A stretch of DNA of 64,000 nt from NCBI GenBank assembly GCA_026413225.1, contig CM048560.1, forward strand, positions 16,262,001 through 16,326,000, read 5' to 3'. Below, in pieces: positions 40,501-50,880 of this stretch. Positions within the stretch are counted from its first letter, which is position 1. Each line of letters starts with the position of its first letter. Under the pieces are notes generated by a model, which saw nothing but the letters and a program-made list of their open reading frames with translations, did not search any database and was not told the origin of the DNA. A program made the translations under genes and the position numbers. The DNA comes from Otis tarda (Eukaryota; Chordata; Aves; Otidiformes; Otididae).

Positions 40501-43500
40501 TTCCCCTCAGGATTCGTTATATGGCATGTGAACAGTATTGACATCTACTGATTTATGCAAAGCTGAGCAAAACATCGTGTTTTTAGGTCTCAAGTGCTGA
40601 GAAGCCTGACTGCTTTGTGGAAGAGCAGATGGCACAAATGGTTTCACTTAATCTTTGGGAGCGTGAGCATTTAGTTCGGGTCACAGGAGGAGGAATGGGT
40701 GCAGTGGTCCCAGCCTTGCACTGCTGGGCACGGGCTTTCCACACATGAACTGCAGAGCCTCGTGGGGCAGGTCACTGTGGCAGCTGAATTATGAATCCAT
40801 ATGAGAAGATCTAAACTTGCTGAAATTCTGTCCTGTTGCAGAGATCCTTGGCTTGGTCATTTAATATTTAGGGCTAAAAAGGTACCAGAATTTAGTCTAG
40901 AGGGAGAACTGCAGATAGTATTTGAATATGCTGCAAGCTCTTAGGCTTTTATTCTAATGGGCTCTCTTTCATCAGGCTGCTGGATACAACTGTTGTGTCA
41001 GTGGATGTGCAGGTCAGTTTTCAGACTGGTTCCGAGGGTAAACCGTAGATATTCATTAAAGACAGTATGTCCATTTGAGTACGTTACTTTGCTCTGGGCG
41101 TAACAGATGCCGAAGGCAGGGGTGATGCTTCATCCTCAGTAAAAGCAAAGAGAACTTTACTTCATTCTCCTCTTGAACACGTGTTAGGGCTGCTGTTTCT
41201 CCTCTGAATCATTAATAATGCATCTTCATGCTGAAGTGGCCTTCTAGGAACATCATATATACTTCAAAAAAGTTTGTTAGTGGATGCTGGCATGCACATG
41301 TGGTGCAGGTCTTGAATGCCTTGATTTGTAAGCTCTTTGGAGAGGGAACTGTCTGTGTCTAGCACAGCGCACCCTGATTTTTAGCCCTTGTTGCAGGACA
41401 AATTTGAAAAAAAAAAAAAAAGGGAGGTTTCAAACACTTTTCAGTCAAAGGTTTATGTATAGTCCTTATCAACCTTTCTGTTCTCTTGCCTCTTTTCGAT
41501 GGAGCCCTGTTTTCCATTCTGGGTGGTAGATCATAAGGGTCAGCAGATTGTGCAATAGTATTCTTTTTTTTTTTTTTATTAGGTAATGTATGGGACCACA
41601 ACAGTCTCTGGCTTAATGCCAGTAGCTTCAGTGGAATTATGCCAGGGGTGAATCTTTCCCATGATTTTCACAATTGAGCTACAACTGCTGTTGAGTCAAT
41701 CTGATTCTCTCTGTAGAATGTGGGTGAGAAGGCCTTGGCAATGCTAATCCATTTGCAACCATATATTTAGGATAAAATAATCAAAGGCTTGATTTTAGAA
41801 TGAGTTGAGTGTTACCTGAGCCTTGGAAATAAACTTCAGTCCTCCACACACCTGGTAAATGCTACCACAGAGTCAGACCCGTTCCCTGAGGACTGAGTTG
41901 TGCCTCATCCTGGCTGTAACACAGAAAGAAAAGGGCTTTCCCTCCCCACATGTTCCTCATGCATCGCAGTCTCCCTGCTCTCTCCCGAAGGGGCGGATTC
42001 CTGCCACAGGAGCATCCTTTAGCATTGGCCTGGCAGAGAGAGGAGTAGTGCTTCTCTGGCAGGGGCTGTGAGGGTTGCACAGCTTTGAGTTGTGCAGGAG
42101 AAGTGTAACTGTGTGTGGGTATGAGTGCTTGTTTATAATGGTATTGCAATTTTCCTGGAGATATTTATTTCTCTGATGCTGTTCTGAAGATCTTCTGTCT
42201 CATTGCTGGGGTGAGTTTTCAAATAAATAGGTGCTTGCCCTGTACAGAAGGGAAGCAGTGGGGTCTCACGCACTTGTAGGAACTTGCTTATACAATCGTG
42301 TAATTTAAAACTGCAAATATGTAATCCTTTGAGCAAAATTACCTTTAAGGAGTAGCACTATGTGAACATATTTTGTGTTTCTTGGAAAAATCAGCAAACT
42401 CTCTCTTGGAAATTGTTGGCTCCCAAAAGCTGGACGTTGCAATCTACTATAGCTGGCTTGGTATCAAATCTGTAACACAATATTCAATAAACTTAGCAAA
42501 AATACAAAGGGGCGGGGGGGAAGTTTCATTTTGAATTCACAGTCCCTGCCTAAAGAATACACTTTTTCTTTGCTTTCATCTTAAAAAGAAAAAAAAAAAT
42601 AGCTTGGAGATCCTTCCCAAAGCAATTGATAAACACTTTTGAAAAGCACTGCAGTGCTAAATCCTGCCACTTGAGGTGGATTCATGGATTAATCCTTTAC
42701 TGGATTCTTTGTCAGCCAATGTCGGAATTATGCTTTTAAGTGAATTTCAGTAGAAGTTCTAAGCATCTTATATTGGATAATATACACTAATGAACTGTAA
42801 AGATCAGTTTATTCATATTTATTTATTTGACTGTTACAATACCAGAATAATGTATGTCCTATAAATATCATATTAACAAAGAGTGAGAACACTTACAGAG
42901 GGCAGTAGTTGGTATAAGTTTTCAAATTTCTATTTGAAATTTTGCCTGCTTTGTACAAATTAACCTTTGTAGCTGAGCAACAAGTTAAGATGTCATAAAT
43001 GCATTTTTAGTGCATCATTTGTAAGTCAGGAAATGTGTTTATATGATCTGAGAGTTAAAATTCATTTTTCTCTTCTCTTTTAGAAAACAGCTGTCCAAGC
43101 CTGGGCAGTGTAATTCAATACACACAGCATATTTTGTCCTGGTTTATTAGCACAAATTCGTAATGGGTGTTTTGGTGCACTATGAGTTTGTCTAAAGACC
43201 TTCACACTGGAATAGTTAATTTGACCTTACAAATCCTTGGCACTTGACTTTCATCTTCTTAGAACAAAACACAGAGTCTGCAATTTGATGCTTTGCAGTC
43301 GGCAAAACAAAATTGTACTTTAACAGCAGTGTTTACTTTGATCAGTTTTCAGCATTTGTGCCCTTGCCTTTCACGTAGTACAAATTGCTTTACCAGAGTA
43401 GCGGGGCAGGAGCCCGTAGACTGTTTTTGTAGTTGGTTTCTGTGGTGATAGTCAGCCTTCCATGAAACTGTGATCTCTGGGGACAGAGGAGGCTCTGCGG

Positions 43501-44216
43501 TCCCTTAACCTTCCTGCTGCTGCTGGAGACCTTGAAGGAACTCTGCAGACTGGGCAGGCGGTAGGGACGAGTGTGAATACATCAAATGCAGCTGGCTAAG
43601 CATAAGTTTGATAGACATGGCACCTATGAAATATTGCATCTTCTCAAAGTCTTTATTTTATTTTTTTACAACTTCTATAACATATATTGAAAAATGCATT
43701 CTAGCAAAAATGACAGAACTTCTCTGTGGTTCATTTCCTAGTCACAGTTATGTGCTTTATTGTTGGTATGCTTTTTAAAAATGAGTTTGTATGTTTTGTT
43801 GTAGGATTTTTAGAATAATTTTAATATTTAATTTTCAACTATGACCAAATTGTCGTATTCCTCACAAGTTAGTCGTGTATTATTTGGAGGAGTGTGTGCC
43901 AGAGGAGGCCACGAAAGGCAGATGTGAGTCTGGGAGAGCAGCTTGGTCTGACAAACAGCTGCCGAAGCTGGGCCTTACTGAGAGGGCCATTGCTGACACT
44001 CATGTCCAGAAGGTCTGGTACAATTGATTGCACAATGAAAATGCTGACTACACAACAGCTCAGTGATCAAATGGGCCCTTCACTGGGAGCAAGGGATGTG
44101 CTGGACCACATTGATTTATTTTCCTGTACATTTGTTACGCTGCTGCCTGCTTGCTTAATGTGCGGTCTCTCAATATATTTTTAAAATAACACGTCCAGAG
44201 CAACGACAGCTGCTTG

Positions 44217-44258
44217 TTAAATGGACTAGGTGACCTAAAAGTGCTTTAGTCCATTTAA
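44217..44258 (+). repeat. Inverted repeat with 12-bp perfect arms; possible decayed CR1 3' end
   Basis: TTAAATGGACTA at 44217-44228 is the exact reverse complement of TAGTCCATTTAA at 44247-44258, with an 18-base loop. The arms begin and end in TTAA. The left half (TGGACTAGGTGACCT) and the following AATGATTCTGG also resemble the 3' end of CR1 elements as I remember them (ggactagatgatct..., then ATTCTRTG repeats), in + orientation. The inverted repeat is seen directly. The CR1 origin is inference, and a small hairpin transposon remnant is an alternative. Confidence 0.5.
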
Positions 44259-45288
44259 TGATTCTGGTTTAGTTTTCTTTTGGTATTGTTTGACCCAGCT
44301 GTTCATAGAGCTGTCTGAGATGCAGAAGACTTTGGCTGAGGTAGTATGTTACTGAGAAGTACAGAAATATGTGTATTTCATAAGCTTGTTTGAACCTGTA
44401 AGAATGTATGGAGAGTATCTCTTTCTAGATGCCCCATTTAAGGAAAAAAAGCTTATATGGGAGTTTCAGAAAAATAATTAATTTTACCACAGACTTCACA
44501 GAATTTCACACCATGTCTTCATATCTAGCACTGAACACACGTAGGATTGGTTCCTTGATGGGATTTCTGGGCAGTGCTTCACATGAATATTTCAATAATA
44601 TGTATTCTGCCAGTGAAAATACAAAAAGAAAGGGCAATTTTCTAGTTAGCCCTTCTGCTATTAACTAGAAACATTCTGTTCAGTGGTTTGACATGATCCA
44701 GTACCTTTCTATTAATTTGTGGAGTGTTTAGAAGGTGCTATGAACTGTCTAGACATTTGAGAAAGGATGTGCCTTGAAGAGCACATGAGCTAAGATGAGA
44801 CAGAAAGGTGGCCGTGGGAAGGGGAGCACCACTTGGGATTCAGCCAATATATGGTTTAACTAGAGCTATGGTGGGGGCTTTCTACCAGAAATTACCTTCT
44901 GGTGAGAGATGTTGCTGTAGAGAATAGAGATGAGAATCTTCCACTGCAGTGGTGTGGATGGAGGCAGCCATGCCAGAAGCTGGTAGAGGGGCAAGAGGGT
45001 GGGAGCACAGATGTGACAGCAGAAAACTTAACATGGCAGAGCTAGAGAGAGGGATGGTGTCACGCCAGAGGTGCTGGTACAGCTGAAGCTTGGAACTTGG
45101 CCAGTGTCAATGTCATAAGCTCGTAACGCCTTCGAGTCCATTAAGCCCTTCAGTCTCTAAAGCAGGAGTGGAAGATGCATTTGTGTATAGTTGAAGGCCA
45201 GACTCTTACCTGGACTCAGCAATTCAAACTGCTGCTACCTTCCACACAGAAAAACCCCTCGCCTCTCCGGTGAGCTGTTTTGACCATA

Positions 45289-45311
45289 CAGAATCACAGA
45301 ATCACAGAATT
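45289..45311 (-). repeat. CR1 3' terminal octamer repeat
   Basis: On the + strand the motif cagaatca is repeated about two and a half times. On the element's strand this reads ATTCTGTG ATTCTGTG. Such octamer repeats mark the 3' end of CR1 elements and define the boundary of this insertion. Confidence 0.9.
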
Positions 45312-45370
45312 ATCAAGATTGGAAAAGACCTAAAAGATCATCCAGTCCAACCATCACCAATACTTCTCAG

Positions 45371-46276
45371 CTAAATCATATCCCTCAACACAACATCCAA
45401 ACGTTTCTTGAACACCCCCATGGTCGGTGACTCCACCACCTCCCTGGGCAGTGCATTCCAGTGCCTGACTACCCTTTCCGAGAAGTAATATTTCCTAATG
45501 TCCAGCCTGAATCTCCCCTGGCGCAGCTTGAAACCATTGCCTCTAGTTCTATCACTGTCTACACGAGAGAAAAGGCCGACCCCTAGCTCACTACAACCTC
45601 CCTTCAGGAAGTTATAGAGAGCTATAAGGTCTCCCCTGAGCCTCCTCTTCTCCAGACTGAACAATCCCAGCTCCCTCAGCCGCTCCTCATAAGGCCTGTG
45701 CTCCAGACCCCTCACCAGCTTCGTAGCCCTCCTCTGAATGCGTTCCAGGGCCTCAATGTCTTTCTTGCAGTGAGGGGCCCAAAACTGAACACAGTACTCG
45801 AGGTGCGGCCTCACCAGTGCCAAGTACAGGGGGACAATTACCTCCCTGTTCCTGCTAGTAACACTGTTTTTGATGCAAGCCAGGATGCCGTTGGCCTTCT
45901 TGGCCACCCGGGCACACTGTCGGCTCACGCTCAGCCGAGCATCAATCAGTACCCCCAGGTCCGTTTCCTCCACACAGTCCTCCAGCCACTCCGCCCCAAG
46001 CCTGTAGCGCTGCCTGGGGTTGTTGTGGCCGAAGTGCAGGACTCGGCATTTGGTCTTGTTGAACCTCATCCCGTTGGCTTCAGCCCAGCTCTCCAGCCTG
46101 TCCAGATCCCTCTGTAGGGCCTCGCTACCCCCAGGCAGATCCACACTCCCAGCCAATTTGGTGTCATCTGCGAACTTACTGAGGGTGCACTCAATGCCCT
46201 CATCCAGATCATCAATAAAGATATTGAAGAGGACAGGCCCCAGCACTGACCCCTGGGGAACACCACTTGTGACCGG
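45371..46276 (-). pseudogene. CR1 ORF2 reverse transcriptase, C-terminal fragment (N-terminus lost)
   Basis: An uninterrupted frame of about 301 codons covers the end of the CR1 ORF2 polyprotein (endonuclease plus reverse transcriptase). The endonuclease and the first part of the reverse transcriptase are missing through 5' truncation. Visible motifs in order are [14 protein letters not shown], the RT core loop near the start; then KFADDTKL with the catalytic F-A-D-D; then [15 protein letters not shown]; then the thumb-like [13 protein letters not shown] and [12 protein letters not shown]; and the C-terminus [12 protein letters not shown] before the stop. It has no start codon of its own and no promoter, so it is a fossil fragment rather than an active gene. 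The lack of any stop or frameshift over its length is notable. Confidence 0.93.
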
Positions 46277-46410
46277 AAAAAAAAATTTTTAAAGCTGAAG
46301 TCCAAAGAGGTAAAAAAAGCCTTCACTTAAATGCAGCAGGACACAGAGAAGAACTCTCCCTAGACCAAAACGGGGCAATTATGACTGTGATGCCTGCCCA
46401 CCGTTTCTAG

Positions 46411-46914
46411 TTAGATGACCTTCACAATGTCAGCTGACAGTGCTCTTACCACTTTCTCCTTGTAAACAATGTATTTCAGCCACTTGAAATCCTGCCATTT
46501 GAATCCCGCCAGAACAAACAGGGAATCCTTCTCATACTGCTCCATTTTCTGGATTGCACCTTCAGGATACGTGATCCGGAGAGTTGTCTTGCCACCCACA
46601 TCTTTTTCAAAGCCCTTCACTGGAGCGGAGTTCAGCCTGAGTTCAGCCTGACAACAACATACGTACCCTACTTGGGCTGAAATCACTGTGTGATAGCCCA
46701 TGGCTGCTGTAAAACCCATAAGCTTGGCAAGTGGCTTGTTGGCAAAAAGTGCTTGAATACTAGTAGCTCCCCAGCAGTTTGCTTGAAAATCTTTCCAAGG
46801 ACCAGGAAAAAGTCTCCCATAATAGATACCACTGTTGTAGATCATCAAGCACAGACAATGATGGGAGCAGTCATAAATATTAGAGGGGGAAGTAGTTACA
46901 CGATGAGGAGATTG
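46411..46914 (-). pseudogene. Unidentified protein-like open frame beside the CR1 element
   Basis: A frame of 167 codons on the - strand ends at a TAA at 46411-46413. The best start-like codons are near 46848 (145 codons), although the frame is open back to 46914. The translation looks like real protein: mixed hydrophobic and charged residues, evenly spaced aromatics, and segments such as GRLFPGPWKDFQANCWGATS, ALFANKPLAKLMGFTAAMGY and FVLAGFKWQDFKWLKYIVYK. Just upstream, a second frame (46899-46961) reads NVTVPIEKSFKINNLLIV and is cut off by stops on either side, as expected for a coding sequence broken by an indel. I do not recognise the family. Possible origins are a processed pseudogene, a decayed gene exon or a fragment of another mobile or viral element. 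It lies on the same strand as the CR1 copy but does not look like CR1 ORF1 or ORF2. It could still be chance. Confidence 0.4.
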
Positions 46915-49900
46915 TTAATTTTGAACGATTTCTCAATGGGAACGGTCACATTCAGGCTAGGCTACCCAGCTGCTCCTCAGCACAGCTAGCTCTGAGGAGA
47001 AAAGGTATTATGAAAAATACGGTGACCAAGATGGTTCTGAGCAATTTTTGAGCAGCTCTGTGGGGTTTTTTTTCAGTCTGGAAAACCAAGCTGGTGCTGG
47101 AAACTCCGTAACGCCAAGAAATGTAGGGACAGGGAGTATATATGCCAAGGAATATAGTGACAGAGGCTACTGCAGAAGCATACTCACATTAACTGTATTC
47201 TTTCTCAAGTTTTAAGACTACAGATGTGAATTTTGCATTCTGTATTTTGTTGCTGTCTTACTCATGAGTAAACTGAAGACTGCAGCAATGCAAAATTAAA
47301 TTTATTCTGAAAATTTTCACAGAACACTTAATTACTTATGAAAAATCAGTTGATTTTGTGTTAAAGTCCTGTAGGTTTTCTTAAGCATCTGTCTGCACTT
47401 TTCAAGCAGAAATATAGGAAAATTCCATTATGTGATATAACTTATCCTACAGTTCCAGCCAAAGGCACGGATAGCTATATCACCACTTCTGAATATGGCT
47501 CAAACTTTGTTGATTATTTCCATGCGTGTATGGAAATAATTGTTTATAGGTATATTATGTAATATTTAATTTCCAAAGCCTAAAGGAATAGCAACTGCGA
47601 AATCTGATAGTAGATCCAGTTCCAAAGAGTCTCTGATTTTCTCACTAAGGTAGTAGGATTGCTCTGTATGCTCTCTCACGTGACCAAACCAACAGGCAGA
47701 AATCTTCATGAAGTCTAAAACATCTGTCTTGTCTGATAGATGTTTGCTTTGAAAAAACTTGTCTGAGATCAGTTGAAACAGAAATACTTCTCCATTTCCT
47801 TATTACCCAAAGGACTTGGCCTAGCTATTTCTGAAATTAAGTTTTCAATGTGTGTTATATTTCTTGTATCACTTCTGGTTTTGATAAATACCAGAGGTTT
47901 TAAATAGCAAAAATTTTTAAAATTTCTAATAGAAGCCTCTTCTCTGCATTGACTTGACGTTCTAATAAAAACACAACCAAGGTGAAAACCCAAGCTGAGT
48001 GCCCCCATTAGCCAGTGTGAGAGGACTGTTACTGTTTTTCTATTCCTGGTTACTTACGTACATAAACCTATATTATAGTTCATTTAATCCATACTTACAT
48101 TAGTCTTTACTTCCCTTGAGATCAGAAGAAACCAGTTATCATTGGGTGTGAAAATGTGGCTATGGATGCATGTGGGAGTGGACGTGTTTAATATTTACTC
48201 CGTTTAGAGTAGTAGATTTTTTCTTTGACACTTAGAAGTTTAGAGAGTTTAAAATTGTATGCCCTTTATGCCATTCGGAACTGAAAAAAAAATATCAGAA
48301 TAAAATTTGAACTCCTATTTGCCAGATCAGGACCGGGAAAGATGACTGGGCTACTTTGGTAAACTTAGACTGCAGTATTTTTATTGCTTTGTAAGAAAAC
48401 AACCCCAGAGCAAGGTAATTCTATTTAATAGTTTAAACAGCTTATTACTAATTAGCTGTGATTACAGCTGAAAACCCACAAGAATTAATAAAAGCTTTTT
48501 AATAGTCGTGAATTTAACAGCAGTTCTGCACACCTTTTTCTTTCCACTTTCTCCTCTCCACTTCTAGACAGAACAACAAAGTGGGTGCCTTGTAAAACAA
48601 ATAATTTTAGCTTCTCTCTTATTTTCAGCTAACAGAATAATTTTGGCTTGTAGCCTGATACTGTAAAGCAGTTTTTATAGCTAAGATCATGACTGTTTGG
48701 CATTTGAAGTCTCTGTCATCCTGTTAGCGTTCAGAGCGCTAACACTCTGCAGTTCCCTAAAAGGAGTTATTTTATTTGTTTGAGGTAGAAAATTAAGAGA
48801 AATGTGGTCTCCGGAAGACGTGGTAATCTGTGGTACTTAATGTTTTCTTTTGGAAATGCATAAATACAACCAGGCTTGGTGCGGGGAGAGGCCGAGCAGC
48901 AAGAATAGGTGGCTGCTTTGGGTGGAAGGTGGGGTGCCCAGCCTTCCTCCAGGCAGAGCAGAGCTGGCGCTGCCCCGGCTGCGAGGAGAAGAGGTGCTCG
49001 TTCTTTAAAGCGGTTTCATTTTAGTACAAATACGGAATTATTCTTTTAATAGCAGTTTTCCAACAAGTTTTAATCAAGCATAACAAAGATGAAGACAGGG
49101 AGGTCCTCACTGCCTCCAGAAGTTTGCTTATGGGATTTGATGTCTGTTTTGCTGTGGAGACTTGAGACACATTCATTTGTTCAGTGGGTTTTAAGAACCT
49201 GGTAAATTCTGTACATAAGCACTGGCTTACCAATTGGCATGGTGAGTAACACAGCCAGTTGTTCGGCAGCTTTTTCATCAGTTCTTATGTAGCAGCAAGA
49301 GGTCTTTCTACTGTCCCCCACCTGTCTGTCAGACCTGAGACCTGGGTTTGACTTTCACTTTGCAGTGATGGTGAGCTTTTCACTTTGGCTGGGGGGAAAA
49401 AATGAAAAATAAAAAAAAAAAGAAATCTAATGTTTTATTTTGGAAAAAATTTCAACAGTAATGGGTATCTCATATTCGGTTTGGTCTCTAGCTTTCGTCT
49501 AGTTAGTTTGCCAGATGAATCTGCATTTACTTTAATGGTAAACTAACTGATGCTTACCGCTACACAAGAATAATGGAATAAAGTATATCTAGTGGCTTCT
49601 GTCTCAGATTTCCTCTCAAATTCTCTACCAGGAGACAAAATTCATTCTGAATTACCTGTATACTCATTTCTGTGTCCCACCACTCAAATTGGTGGTTGTG
49701 TTTGTGTTTGCTCCCTCTATACCATTTCTAGAAAGAGCTGTGATTGTCTGGCAGTGACCCACCTGCCATCCACTGTTGTGAGACATCAGCTTGCCTGCTT
49801 GGTCTGTGTGATTTGTCATCTCTTGATTGCACACTGAAGCTTTTTTCCTGTAAAGCAGGATGAACAAGCAAGCCAAATGCTGACTGTTTAAAAAGCTTAT

Positions 49901-50576
49901 TAGGTACTGCAAAACTACCATGTTTTCAATTACAAGTTTTTACGTGGTAGAAACTGTCAGGCTCTTCTCTGTTGTGCACTGGATTAGGGTTTTGACCCAC
50001 ATTGGCCCCTTTTTAGAAGAGGCAGCACTGGGACATGAGGAGCTGGGCAGGAGGGGCTTCCAGCAACCACAAACTGGTTGCTTAAAAATCACCTGTAACA
50101 GGTTTCCTCACTTCTGTGATGTTCACTTTCCTGGGATCCTTTTCCCCATGTATCCTTTTAGTCCCTGAAGACAGGCATTTTCTTTCCATAGTGTGTGTTA
50201 AAATTCCTTCCATAAACTAGCGTAGTGCTCGCTTGTGTTTCTGGATTTGTTCCTCCTGGTTTTTGTTTATTTAGTTTTATTTGTTTTGCAGGTTAGATTT
50301 ATGCCCTAATAGCATCAGCAGATGAGGTTTGTGCTCCAAGCCAGCTTTGTAGGCTGCCATCTAGAAACCAGAAATCGGAGTTTGCTTTGCAATTCTTTTT
50401 ATCTCCTTGTTCTCCAGCTCTCAGCTTAGTGGTTTGACCTTTTGCATAAGCTATTTTTCATTACTGTTTGCCAAGGTTTTCTTAAACACTTTAGCAGTGC
50501 TTTGCAAGCATAGAGCACAAATGTTAACTATTTCATTCTTTATATTATCTGTGCTCTATTGACTTTTTTTTGTGGG

Positions 50577-50592
50577 TTTTTTTTTTTTTTTT
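50577..50592. repeat. T16 homopolymer run
   Basis: A run of sixteen T about 150 bases upstream of the exon at 50743. It is too far from the acceptor at 50741-50742 to be its polypyrimidine tract, and is probably a simple low-complexity repeat. Confidence 0.85.
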
Positions 50593-50742
50593 AAGTAGAT
50601 TAGTCTATAATCTTGGGTCAAGAGGTCTAGATGCTGGAAGCCATAATACATATAAAAATTACCTTTGGTTCATTGTTTCAAATTCCGCTTTGGTTTTGAA
50701 ACTTGCAAAGAAGTATTCATGTATTTCTGTGTTTCTCCATAG

Positions 50743-50880
50743 GTCACGTTACATTTGAATCCGATTTCATCAGTGCATATTCACCAGAAGCCTCTGGTGT
50801 TTCTTCTCAACTCTCCTTTGCCTCTGGTCTGGAAGCTGAAAACAGAAAGACTGGCACCTGGAATCCGAAGAGTTTTCCTT
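50743..50880 (+). CDS. TGFBR3: TGFBR3 (betaglycan) internal coding exon, orphan domain, 46 codons
   Basis: This exon continues the membrane-distal orphan domain of the TGF-beta/inhibin co-receptor. It is bounded by an acceptor ending in catag at 50742 and a consensus donor gtaagt at 50881. It is 138 nt, exactly 46 codons, and both ends are in phase 0. The translation begins VTLHLNPISSVHIH and includes VFLLNSPLPLVW and LKTERLAPG, which matches my recollection of betaglycan directly after the REV junction. The residues before LKTERLA and around HQKPL differ from the human sequence, as expected between bird and mammal. There is no cysteine in this exon. Because the exon is symmetrical, skipping it would keep the reading frame and remove 46 residues of the ligand-binding region. 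Confidence 0.96.

Larger units (their letters stand above)
45289..46276 (-). mobile_element. 5'-truncated CR1 LINE (chicken repeat 1 family)
   Basis: The element lies antisense to TGFBR3 inside its large intron. Read on the - strand it starts within the reverse transcriptase domain (PVTSGVPQG), runs through the C-terminal half of ORF2 to a stop at 45371, then has a short 3' UTR and ends in the octamer tail (ATTCTGTG)n near 45289-45311. This layout, with no poly(A) and a short octamer repeat, is typical of avian CR1, and 5' truncation is the usual outcome of its target-primed insertion. No clear target-site duplication is visible. The 5' junction abuts a run of nine A and five T on the + strand. 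The open frame is undamaged along its full retained length, which suggests a fairly young copy. Confidence 0.95.
29783..50742 (+). other. TGFBR3: TGFBR3 intron, 20,960 bases
   Basis: The intron begins gtaaaa and ends in a pyrimidine-rich stretch with ag at 50741-50742. It joins two exons that both meet in phase 0 and read continuously as HHERE|VTLHL. It contains the CR1 insertion at 45289-46276, the unidentified open frame at 46411-46914, the inverted repeat at 44217-44258 and several simple repeats. The rest (29783-44216, 46915-50576) shows only short open frames that look like chance and no recognised exon. A 212-codon open frame on the - strand at 34896-35534 is discussed under findings. 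Confidence 0.9.

Noticed and set aside
43894..44184. 96-codon open frame just before the inverted repeat
   Set aside because: Checked as a possible CR1 or other repeat-encoded fragment. No reverse transcriptase or other motif is visible and it reads like chance.
48870..49015. GC-rich segment that might be a CpG island or internal promoter
   Set aside because: It is too short (about 150 bases) with few CpG dinucleotides, and no transcription-start context was visible.
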